Positions 24,293 to 32,300 of a stretch of DNA of 50,281 bases are shown here, one piece after another (the stretch's first letter is position 1; each line of letters starts with the position of its first letter). The notes under the pieces were generated by a model that had not been told where the DNA came from, did no database searches, and saw only the letters and a list, made by a program, of their open reading frames with translations. This DNA comes from Parcubacteria group bacterium. Lineage in GTDB: Bacteria > Patescibacteriota > Patescibacteriia > Patescibacteriales > GWC2-42-12. The position numbers and the translations under genes are program-made. Location of the stretch: assembly GCA_016188785.1 (NCBI GenBank), contig JACPHD010000029.1, forward strand, positions 1-50,281, given 5' to 3'.

Positions 24293-26086
24293 TTATCTCT
24301 TTAACAATTTTACAAAAGTATCGCTCGGTATTTCCACCCGGCCCTTGCCTTGCGCTTCCATTTTCTTTTTGCCTTTTTTCTGCTTCTCTAATAATTTACG
24401 TTTGCGCGACACATCGCCGCCGTATAATTTAGCCGTCACGTCTTTGCGCCTGGCGGAAATTCTTTCAGCCGCGATAATTTTGCCGCCCACGGCCGCCTGC
24501 AATTTAACCACAAACATCTGTTTAGGCAAAGTTTCTTTTAAAGTATTGACCGTTTCTTTGCCCCGTTTAAAAGCCTCGTCGCGATAGACTATCATGGCTA
24601 AAGCTTCAACCGCTTCTTCGGCCACTAAAATGTCCATTTTCACCACGTCGGCCGGCTTATAACCGGCCAAGTCATAATTTATGGAAGCGTAGCCGGAACT
24701 AACGCTTTTAATCTTATCATAAAAATCCGTTAAAATTGCGGCCAGCGCAATCTCATAATGCAAAATTACCCGGCTTGAATCAATATATTCGGTGTTTTTA
24801 TAAAGGCCTCGTTTTTCCTGGGTTAAATTCAAAATCGCTCCCAGATATTCTTTAGGCGCGATAATATCCAGATTTACCCATGGCTCTTCAATTTTATCTA
24901 TTTCAGCCAGGTCAGGCAATTTTTGCGGACTGCGGATAATCAATTCTTCGCCATTTTTTTTATAAACCTGATAAGCCACGCTGGGAATGGTAACGATTAA
25001 ATTCAAATTATATTCCCGGCTTAAGCGCTCTTGAAAAATTTCTAAATGCAGGAGGCCTAAAAAACCGCACCTAAAGCCAAAGCCTAAAGCCTGGGAATGC
25101 TCTGGTTCATAAACTAAAGCCGCGTCGTTAAGTTTTAACTTGTCAATGGCTTCGCGCAGTTCTTCAAATTCATTTCCCTCTTTGGGAAAAACCCCGGCGA
25201 ATACCATAGGCTTAACTTCCTTATAACCTTGCAATGGTTTTAATTGGTAATTGGTAATTGGTAATTGGTAATTGGTAACGGTATCGCCTACCCGGCATTC
25301 GCTTACGCCTTTAAAGCCGGTCACAATATAGCCGATCTGGCCGGTTTTTAATTCGCCGGTTGATTTATATTCGGGCGCGAAAATTCCCGCGTCTAAAACT
25401 TCGCTTTTAGCTTTAGTGGCCAGCAAAACTATTTTATCGCCCTTTTTTACGGCGCCGTCAAAAATTCTGATATAGGCGACCACGCCGCGGTATTCATCAT
25501 AAGTTGAATCAAAAATCAAAGCCCGCAGAAACGCGCCACTGCCCGTTTCTACGGGCGCCGGCACGCGCTCAATCACGGCTTGCAAAACTTCTAAAACGCC
25601 CTGGCCGGTTTTGCCTGAAGCTAAAATAATTTCCTCTGGCGCGCAGCCTAACAGCTGAATAATTTCTTTTTTGGTTTTTTCAATGTTCGCCGCCGGCAAA
25701 TCAATTTTATTGATAACCGGAATAATGGTTAAATTTTGCTCTAATGCCAAGTATAAATTGGCCAGAGTCTGCGCCTGAATGCCTTGCGACGCGTCCACTA
25801 AAAGCGCCGCGCCTTCAACCGCGGCCAAACTGCGCGAAACTTCATAAGAAAAGTCAACATGTCCGGGCGTATCAATCAAGTTCAAACTATATCCTTGATA
25901 GGACATTTTGACCGGCTGTAATTTTATGGTAATGCCTCTTTCTCTTTCTAAATCCAAGCGATCCAGAACCTGGTCTTTCATTTTTCTTTTTTCAATCGTG
26001 CCGGTAATTTCCAGCATGCGATCCGCCATAGTGGATTTGCCGTGGTCAATGTGGGCAATGATGCAAAAATTTCTGATTTTATTCAT
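24293..26086 (-). CDS. lepA: Elongation factor 4 (LepA)
   Basis: 597 residues, full length. G1 AHIDHGKST, G3 DTPGHVDF, G4 NKIDLP and the C-terminal LepA-specific domain (KMDILVAEEAVEALAMIVYRD, ISARRKDVTAKLYGGDVSRKRKLLEKQKKGKKKM) are all present. It back-translocates or rescues stalled ribosomes at the membrane. ATG at 26086 overlaps the upstream ATPase stop as ATGA, implying coupling. A heptamer array adds NYQLPITNYQL near residue 275, in the loop between VGDT and GYKEVKPMVF, where E. coli has a short TLANNP-type linker. Confidence 0.97.
   Translation of the reverse strand: MNKIRNFCIIAHIDHGKSTMADRMLEITGTIEKRKMKDQVLDRLDLERERGITIKLQPVKMSYQGYSLNLIDTPGHVDFSYEVSRSLAAVEGAALLVDASQGIQAQTLANLYLALEQNLTIIPVINKIDLPAANIEKTKKEIIQLLGCAPEEIILASGKTGQGVLEVLQAVIERVPAPVETGSGAFLRALIFDSTYDEYRGVVAYIRIFDGAVKKGDKIVLLATKAKSEVLDAGIFAPEYKSTGELKTGQIGYIVTGFKGVSECRVGDTVTNYQLPITNYQLKPLQGYKEVKPMVFAGVFPKEGNEFEELREAIDKLKLNDAALVYEPEHSQALGFGFRCGFLGLLHLEIFQERLSREYNLNLIVTIPSVAYQVYKKNGEELIIRSPQKLPDLAEIDKIEEPWVNLDIIAPKEYLGAILNLTQEKRGLYKNTEYIDSSRVILHYEIALAAILTDFYDKIKSVSSGYASINYDLAGYKPADVVKMDILVAEEAVEALAMIVYRDEAFKRGKETVNTLKETLPKQMFVVKLQAAVGGKIIAAERISARRKDVTAKLYGGDVSRKRKLLEKQKKGKKKMEAQGKGRVEIPSDTFVKLLKR
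25241..25277. repeat. In-frame heptamer array in lepA
   Basis: Five tandem copies of TAATTGG plus two bases. It is the same heptamer as the recG array and replaces a surface loop in LepA without breaking the frame. Confidence 0.88.
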
Positions 26087-27210
26087 ATTACAAAGTCCCA
26101 ATAATTATGCCGATTGATTAAAGTAATTTCGCTACCAGGATAACTTTCCAAAAATAACTTTGATTTCTTAAATTTATTTTCAGTCCATTTTATTTCAAAA
26201 CCTGATAATTTACCTCCGGCTTCTTCTAAATAATCAATTTCCTGGCCTTGTTTAGTTCGCCAAAAATATGTATTTTTATCTAATCCATTATTGCGAGTAT
26301 ATTTTAATCGCTCGCTAATAATAAAATTTTCCCATAAAGCGCCGACGTCTTGGCGAAGCTGAAGCGGATTTAAATTGTTAATCAGCGCGTTTCGCACGCC
26401 GGTATCATAAAAATATATTTTTCTCAGCTTTTTTAATTCATTTCTCAAATTTCTGCTAAAAGGATTAAGCCGAAAAACAACAAAAGCTTTTTCCAAAATT
26501 TGGATATAACTGGCTACGGTATTTCTGTCTATACCCGCGGTTTGCGCCAGTTCATTATAAGAAACTTCACTGCCAATCTGCAGCGCTAAAGCCTGAAGTA
26601 ATTTTTCAATCGCTTCCGCGTGCTTAATGTTTTGAAATTGCAGAATATCTTTATACAAATAACTTTTAACCAAAATTTTTAATTTACTATCCGCCTCCTG
26701 GCTATCGCTTATGATTTCCGGATACATTCCTAAAATAAGACGATGTTCCAAAAGACGATTTATTTCCAAATTAGAATATATGGCCGTAAGTTCAGCCAGA
26801 GAAAAGGGATAAAGATAAAATTCATATTTTCGGCCAGTCAATGGTTCATTTATTTCATTTGCCAGATCAAAAGAAGATGAACCGGTGGCGATAACTTGAA
26901 TTTGAGGATAATTGTCGGCGATTAGTTTTAATGATAACCCAATATTTTTAACTCTTTGCGCTTCGTCTAAAATAACTAATTTTTTATTCCCTAAATAAGC
27001 TTTGATTTCAGTAGAAGTTTTATCTGAAAAAGCGCTTCTGATATCCGGCTCATCACAATTTAAATATATGGAATCATCAGGATATTTTTTATGAATCTCT
27101 TTTACTAAAGTAGTTTTTCCAACCTGCCTAGCGCCTAAGATAACCACTATTTTCCCTTTAAAAAGCGACTTTTCCACTATTTCTTGGATTTTTCTTTTAA
27201 TAATCTGCAT
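26083..27210 (-). CDS. AAA ATPase with DUF4143 domain
   Basis: 375 residues. Walker A is GARQVGKTT near residues 26-34, Walker B KLVILDEAQR near 92-101 and a sensor-like ATGSSSFDL follows. The middle has a winged-helix-like segment (YNELAQTAGIDRNTVASYIQ), and the C terminus has the DUF4143 PD-(D/E)xK-like fold with FWRTKQGQEIDYLE and GFEIKW. These proteins are widespread, of unknown biochemical role, and often linked to defence or mobile loci. Coupling to lepA by ATGA overlap is odd for such a gene and suggests local shuffling. Confidence 0.88.
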   Translation of the reverse strand: MQIIKRKIQEIVEKSLFKGKIVVILGARQVGKTTLVKEIHKKYPDDSIYLNCDEPDIRSAFSDKTSTEIKAYLGNKKLVILDEAQRVKNIGLSLKLIADNYPQIQVIATGSSSFDLANEINEPLTGRKYEFYLYPFSLAELTAIYSNLEINRLLEHRLILGMYPEIISDSQEADSKLKILVKSYLYKDILQFQNIKHAEAIEKLLQALALQIGSEVSYNELAQTAGIDRNTVASYIQILEKAFVVFRLNPFSRNLRNELKKLRKIYFYDTGVRNALINNLNPLQLRQDVGALWENFIISERLKYTRNNGLDKNTYFWRTKQGQEIDYLEEAGGKLSGFEIKWTENKFKKSKLFLESYPGSEITLINRHNYWDFVI

Positions 27211-27243
27211 AATATTATATATTTAGGTGAATTAACTCTCCTA

Positions 27244-27249
27244 ATTATA
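27244..27249 (-). promoter_or_regulatory. -10 box upstream of DUF4143 ATPase
   Basis: Minus-strand TATAAT, with TTGGAC as a weak -35 18 bp upstream. It is followed by the imperfect palindrome TTAGG...CCTAA, a possible operator. The ATG at 27210 is 34 nt downstream. Confidence 0.35.
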
Positions 27250-27370
27250 TATCATTTTGGTTAATAAGTCCAAACAATCTTAATAAATAACAGCCCGAAA
27301 CATCATTCATCAATATAATAAACATCCTAAAAACTGTTTTGTTTAATAATTTTATTCTTTTTCATACCTG

Positions 27371-28699
27371 CTATCTTAAATACCCCCAGGTATGCAGCCG
27401 GTCAGAATCAAGTGCCCAGCGCGCGCCGATATCGGTGCGGTAGATCATATTAGGAATAATAATATTTTTCACCCGGCCATAAACCAGATGCCGCGCTTCT
27501 TCCACGGTCGTGCCGCTGGCCGTAATCACCAATAAACAGCCGGAGACACCGGCCACCCGCCAGACGCCGTTATCATTTTTAATGTCTTCAATATGCACGC
27601 CTTCTAAATTATAATTATTTTTAAAAGCAATAGCCAAATCGCGATACAGCTTTACCACGTCAGAATTTTCATCTTTGGAAAAATAAGATTCCACTAAAAT
27701 TCTCACGCCCACCTGAAAACCGCGCTTGGTTTTTAATTCAAAATCTTCGCCATTGGCCATTTTATAAAGCCATTCGCCGGCCGGCGTTAACAGGCCTTCT
27801 CGCTGAATATGGATCGTCGGATAGCCGAAGCGGGTGGTAAATTCAAGCGGATAGATGCCGCGGCCGTTGACGATGCAATTGATATCAACATAGCCGATGT
27901 AGCCGGATTCTTTTAAAGCCGGCAGCATTTTTTCCAAAGTGGCGCGAAATAAGTTATTAGGCGAGCTCCAGTACATTAAGGTTCCCATCTCGCCGGCAAA
28001 CGGGCCGATATTGCCCGGATAAATTCTTTTATGCTCAAAATTTACATTGATCGGATAAATAAAGTCGTGGCCGTTAAAATAGGCGCCCACGGCCACTTCC
28101 ACGCCGGTAATATACTTTTGCAGTAAAAATAAGGGCGCTTTCTTCTGCCAGACATTTTTATTTTGCTCTAACAGTTCAAGTAAATCTTTGCCATCGTCTT
28201 CCTGGCCTAAAAACAACAGGCCCTTGCCGCCCGAAGGCGTATTGCCGCTGGGCTTAAAGACATAGCGGGCCGGATTTTCTTTAATAAATTTAATGGCTGC
28301 TTCATAATCATTAAGTTGCCAGCTGGGCAAGATATTGATGCCATGACTTTTCATCTCGTCTTGGCCAAATTCGCGGTCTATTTCCAGCCGATCTGTATAG
28401 AGACTACCGCCGATAACTAATTTGCCTTGTTTGCGCAACTTTTCAGCTATCAGGCCAAAGCCGACATCGTCAAAGATTATGACGTCAGCCCAATCTTTAT
28501 AAGCTTCCCAGCTTTCCACCTTTTCAATAAAACCGTTATAAACATCAAAGTCGCTTTTGGCTTTAATATAGGCTTTTACTTGATGCCCTTCTTTAACCAA
28601 GCTCCAAGCCAAATCGCCGCTTAAACTTTCTAATGAAACAAATAAAAATTTTTTCGCTTGAGCGGATTGGCCATTTGCTAATTTTTTGTCGTTTAGCAT
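27371..28699 (-). CDS. PurD-like ATP-grasp protein
   Basis: 442 residues. It has a Rossmann-like N domain, ATP-grasp core and C domain as in phosphoribosylamine-glycine ligase. Seen stretches are VFKPSGNTPSGGKG (ATP loop), LQKYITGVEVAVGAYFNG, FEHKRIYPGNIGPFAGEMGTL and IYPLEFTTRFGYPTI (metal-binding Glu/Arg), and SGTTVEEARHLVYGRVKNI at the C end. The usual GNAG-type N-terminal loop of PurD is not evident. No other purine gene is present, so the substrate may differ from phosphoribosylamine. It starts 9 nt after murJ, on the same strand. Confidence 0.75.
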   Translation of the reverse strand: MLNDKKLANGQSAQAKKFLFVSLESLSGDLAWSLVKEGHQVKAYIKAKSDFDVYNGFIEKVESWEAYKDWADVIIFDDVGFGLIAEKLRKQGKLVIGGSLYTDRLEIDREFGQDEMKSHGINILPSWQLNDYEAAIKFIKENPARYVFKPSGNTPSGGKGLLFLGQEDDGKDLLELLEQNKNVWQKKAPLFLLQKYITGVEVAVGAYFNGHDFIYPINVNFEHKRIYPGNIGPFAGEMGTLMYWSSPNNLFRATLEKMLPALKESGYIGYVDINCIVNGRGIYPLEFTTRFGYPTIHIQREGLLTPAGEWLYKMANGEDFELKTKRGFQVGVRILVESYFSKDENSDVVKLYRDLAIAFKNNYNLEGVHIEDIKNDNGVWRVAGVSGCLLVITASGTTVEEARHLVYGRVKNIIIPNMIYRTDIGARWALDSDRLHTWGYLR

Positions 28700-28708
28700 A
28701 AATAAAAA

Positions 28709-30352
28709 TTAAATTCCTCTGGCTTCACCTTGATCGGCCGTTTCCATTTTTTTAACGCCGGCCAAACGGCGCTTCAAGGAAGACCAAAAGCTAAATAATT
28801 CTTCGCTTTTTAAAATTAAACAGACTAAAAGATAAATTAAAATTCCGGCCAAAGCGGCGCCGGTGCCTTGAGTTAAAACGCCTAAAAATTTAGTCATGTC
28901 AATCTTGGCGCCGATCATTAGTTTCACGCCCTGAACCGCTAAACCGCCGGCCAAAGCGGCCAAAGAAAATTTTACGGTTGAAATAAAAATTTTCAGCTCG
29001 TCAATTTTACCTATTTCAAGATTAAGCCAGGCCCAAAGCAATATCAAGTTTAGCACATTGCTTAGGGAAAAAGCCAGCGCCAGGCCGGGCGCGCCTAAGC
29101 TCGCTGAAAATTTAACTGACAAAAAAATATTAAGCAAAGCCGAACTCAAACCGATAATAAACGGCGTTTTAGAATCATGCCGGGCATAAAAAACGCGGAT
29201 CAAAAGCGGAATTAAGGCTTGAGCAAAAAGCGAAATCACAAAAAAGCTCAAAGTATCAATGGTTAAAAGAGTGTCCTGCCAATCAAACCGCCCGGTGCCA
29301 AGAATGACTCTGACGATTTGCGCGCGCAAAGCCAATAAAATAACCGTGGCTGGAATAATAAAAAATAATATTTGCCTGACCGTCAAAGACAAATTCGCCA
29401 CTAACTTCTTTTTATCAAAAGCCGAGGCCGACAAGGCGGGAAAAGCGGCGATGGCGAAAGAGATGCCGAAAATACCCACGGGAAAAGACTGCAAATTGTT
29501 GGCGAAATTAAAAATAGAGAGCGAGCCGGATGATAAAGTTGAAGCAATCATGGTAATAACCACTAAATTAAGCTGGGCAATCGCCAGGCTCATGGTGCGC
29601 GGCACCATCATCAGCCAAATTTTAATTACCCGGGGATTTTTAAGGTCAAATTTAAATCTATATTTAAAACCGAGCTGAACTAAAGCCGGAATCTGCACGG
29701 CCATATGAGCGGCCGCGCCCAGCGCCACGCCCCAGGCTAAACCATAGATTCCCCAAAGCGGCGTAAAATATAAAACGCCGATGATTATGCCGATATTATA
29801 AAAAATCGGCGACATTGAGTAGACAAAAAATCTCTTAAACGATTGCAAAATGCCGCCAAAAACGCTGGAAATGCCTAAAAATATGGGCGAAAGAAACATA
29901 ACGCGGGACAAGCTAACGGTTAAATCCAGCTTCTCCGAGCTAAAACCCGGAGTAATCAAAGGCACAATCTGCGGCGCGAAAATCACGGCTAAGCCGCATA
30001 AAAGCAAAAGGCCAGAAGCTAAAATATTTAAAATATTGCTAGCCAAGAGCCAAGCCTCTTTATAATCGCCTCCTAGCCAATGCCGCACTTTTTCTAAAGG
30101 ACTTTTAATTAACGAAGTAAAAATAGGGATAAAACCGGCTGATAAAGCGCCTAAAACCAATAAATTAAAAATCAAATCCGGCATCCGGAAAGCCGCGTAA
30201 TAAATGTCTAAAGTATCGCCAGCGCCGAACTGGCCGGCTAAAATGCGATCGCGAAAAATTCCCAAAACACGGCTAATTAAAGAAGAGCCGCCAACTAATA
30301 AAGCGGCCGCGGTAATGCTATTTATTTCACCGTTGAATAAACGTTTAATCAT
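28709..30352 (-). CDS. murJ: Lipid II flippase MurJ (MviN family)
   Basis: 547 residues with about 14 membrane helices. The MviN/MurJ N-terminal signature is SLISRVLGIFRDRILAGQFGAGDTLDIYYAAFRMPDLIFNLL-like, with the conserved Arg/Asp residues, and the MOP-superfamily repeat is seen again in the second half (FFVISLFAQALIPLLIRVFYARHD). It flips undecaprenyl-linked peptidoglycan precursor outward. uppS (45928) would supply the lipid carrier. The start is preceded by repeat sequence rather than a clear ribosome site. Confidence 0.95.
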   Translation of the reverse strand: MIKRLFNGEINSITAAALLVGGSSLISRVLGIFRDRILAGQFGAGDTLDIYYAAFRMPDLIFNLLVLGALSAGFIPIFTSLIKSPLEKVRHWLGGDYKEAWLLASNILNILASGLLLLCGLAVIFAPQIVPLITPGFSSEKLDLTVSLSRVMFLSPIFLGISSVFGGILQSFKRFFVYSMSPIFYNIGIIIGVLYFTPLWGIYGLAWGVALGAAAHMAVQIPALVQLGFKYRFKFDLKNPRVIKIWLMMVPRTMSLAIAQLNLVVITMIASTLSSGSLSIFNFANNLQSFPVGIFGISFAIAAFPALSASAFDKKKLVANLSLTVRQILFFIIPATVILLALRAQIVRVILGTGRFDWQDTLLTIDTLSFFVISLFAQALIPLLIRVFYARHDSKTPFIIGLSSALLNIFLSVKFSASLGAPGLALAFSLSNVLNLILLWAWLNLEIGKIDELKIFISTVKFSLAALAGGLAVQGVKLMIGAKIDMTKFLGVLTQGTGAALAGILIYLLVCLILKSEELFSFWSSLKRRLAGVKKMETADQGEARGI

Positions 30353-30402
30353 AATAAATAAAATGCAAATTTCTGATTGACCTAATCAAACCCCAATGCC
30401 TA

Positions 30403-30422
30403 ACCTGCCTGCGCAGGCAGGT
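30403..30422. repeat. Perfect 20-bp GC-rich palindrome
   Basis: ACCTGCCTGC-GCAGGCAGGT is a perfect palindrome sitting at the edge of the 30429-30580 element. Comparable palindromes occur inside other heptad elements at 9762, 24236 and 44642. Confidence 0.9.
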
Positions 30423-30428
30423 AAAATC

Positions 30429-30580
30429 CCAAATCACAAACGCCAAATCACAAACAAATTCAAAATAACAAAGCCTAAACGATATATTTATTTTAGATAT
30501 TGGTAAATTAGAATTTTGATATTGTTTGGAATTTGTTATTTGTAATTTTAGAAATTGGGTTAATTAGTAATTTAGAAATT
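30429..30580. repeat. Dispersed heptad element, copy 2 (inverted)
   Basis: The reverse complement of 3826-3976, with one substitution and one 1-nt indel over about 151 bp. It lies between murJ and gpmI copy 1. Two near-identical inverted copies about 26.5 kb apart could support inversion of the segment between them. Confidence 0.9.
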
Positions 30581-32169
30581 TAAATCAAACTCCGGCCCGT
30601 CATTTGGCTTGGTTTGGCCAGCCCCATGACTTTTAAAATTGTCGGCGCCACATCAGACAAGAGGCCCTGAGGCTGAATCAGGCTTAAATCGCCGCCAGGC
30701 GCGTCAGTTAAAGACAGGCTTTTGCCTTCATACTCTTGACCGATGATTAAAAGCGGCACCGGATTGGCCGAGTGTTCTTTATCTATCAGGCCGGTTTGCA
30801 TATTAAATAAGCCTTCAGCATTGCCATGATCGGCCGTAATAAACAACAGGCCGCCTTTAGCTAAAACCGCGCTGACAATTTTGCCCGCGCATTTATCAAC
30901 TATTTCCACCGCCCTGACAGTAGCCGGCAGATTGCCGGTATGAGCCACCATATCGGTATTAGCGAAATTTATTAAAATAAAATCGTAGCTAGCCTGCTCA
31001 ATCGCTTTAAGAACTTGGTCGGTTATTTCCAGGGCTGACATCTCCGGCTTAAGATCATAACTGGAAACAGCCGGCGACGAAACTAATATTCGCTCCTCAC
31101 CTAAAGACTTAATTTCACGGCCGCCATTAAAGAAATAAGTCACATGAGCGTATTTCTCGGTTTCCGCGATTCTTAATTGCTTCAAACCGGCCTGAGATAA
31201 AATTTCGCCTAAAGTATTTTGTAAAATTTCCGGCGGGAAAACTATTGCCACCGGCAAATCTTTTTCGTATTCGGTAAAGGCGGCAAAAAAAATATTTAAA
31301 TATTTTTCCCGCTTGAATTTGGCAAAACCCGGCAAAACAAAAGCTTTAGTAAGCGCTCGCGCCCGATCAGGCCGATAATTAAAAAATATTACCGCGTCGC
31401 CGTCTTCAATTTTCGCGACCGGCTGGCCGTCCTTGGTTATAACCGTAGGCATGAATTCTTCGTCATAAATTTTTTTTTCATAACTGGCCGCGACCGCCTG
31501 TTCGGCTGATTCATGACGCTCGCCCGCGCCTAGCGCCATCGCGTCATACGATTTAGCTGTCCTATTCCAATGATTATCCCGATCCATGGCGTAAAACCGG
31601 CCAGACAGGGAAGCAATTTTACCCTTAGTGCCGGCCAAAGACGCTGCTAGTTTTTTAATAAAGCCCAAGCCGGAATTAAACGGCGTATCCCGGCCGTCTA
31701 AAATAGCATGAACATAAAACTGATTAACTTGGCTTTCAGCCATTAAAGCGATTAAGGCTTCAAGATGCTCAAGCGAGGCATGAACACAGCCGTCCGAAGC
31801 CAGTCCCAGCAAATGCAATTTTGAGTTATTATTTTTAACCTGCTCTATGGCTTTAAGCAGAACTTTATTTTTATAAAAACTATGGTCAGCGATGGATTTA
31901 TTGATCCGGGGAAGGCTTTGATAAATAATGCGGCCTAGCCCTAAGTTTAAATGGCCAACTTCGCTGTTGCCCGACTCTCCCCAGGGCAAACCCACGCCTT
32001 CGCCGGCAGCGGCTAAAACTAGGGCCGGATATTTGGCCAGATAGCTTTTTAGATTGGGCGTGCTGGCTTGGCTGATAGCATTGCCGGTATAAGCGCTGGC
32101 TATGCCCCAACCGTCCAGCACCATTAAAACGACCGGCTTGGGTCTGATTTGTTGTTGTTTATTTATCAT
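30580..32169 (-). CDS. gpmI: Cofactor-independent phosphoglycerate mutase, copy 1
   Basis: 529 residues from ATG 32169; a GTG at 32187 would add six residues. This alkaline-phosphatase-superfamily enzyme interconverts 3- and 2-phosphoglycerate through a phosphoserine. Metal/Ser motifs are VLMVLDGWG, the nucleophile in GNSEVGH (Ser near 68), HAILDGRDTP, YAMDRDNHWNRT, RPDRAR and FITADHGN, all intact. It lies next to a second full gpmI and eno, together forming lower glycolysis. Spacers on both sides are heptad elements, so each copy may be transcribed with some independence. Confidence 0.95.
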   Translation of the reverse strand: MINKQQQIRPKPVVLMVLDGWGIASAYTGNAISQASTPNLKSYLAKYPALVLAAAGEGVGLPWGESGNSEVGHLNLGLGRIIYQSLPRINKSIADHSFYKNKVLLKAIEQVKNNNSKLHLLGLASDGCVHASLEHLEALIALMAESQVNQFYVHAILDGRDTPFNSGLGFIKKLAASLAGTKGKIASLSGRFYAMDRDNHWNRTAKSYDAMALGAGERHESAEQAVAASYEKKIYDEEFMPTVITKDGQPVAKIEDGDAVIFFNYRPDRARALTKAFVLPGFAKFKREKYLNIFFAAFTEYEKDLPVAIVFPPEILQNTLGEILSQAGLKQLRIAETEKYAHVTYFFNGGREIKSLGEERILVSSPAVSSYDLKPEMSALEITDQVLKAIEQASYDFILINFANTDMVAHTGNLPATVRAVEIVDKCAGKIVSAVLAKGGLLFITADHGNAEGLFNMQTGLIDKEHSANPVPLLIIGQEYEGKSLSLTDAPGGDLSLIQPQGLLSDVAPTILKVMGLAKPSQMTGRSLI

Positions 32170-32189
32170 AATAAATTTTTTCGCCACAG

Positions 32190-32300
32190 CTTAATGACCA
32201 ATTTTCAATTTTCAAATTTTCAAATAAAACCCAACTAAACTAATTGAAAATTTAAAAATTTGTAAATTTATTGAAAATTGATCATTGAAAATTGAAAATT
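32190..32300. repeat. Heptad element (TTTTCAA type)
   Basis: TTTTCAA words on the left, ATTGAAA words on the right, roughly dyad symmetric. It fills the spacer between the two gpmI genes and touches the stop of copy 2. Confidence 0.78.

Noticed and set aside
26083-26086. Alternative genetic code with TGA read as glycine, as in some Patescibacteria
   Set aside because: TGA ends several genes at natural positions (DUF4143 ATPase, O-antigen-ligase-like), and glycine codons are the normal GGN set.
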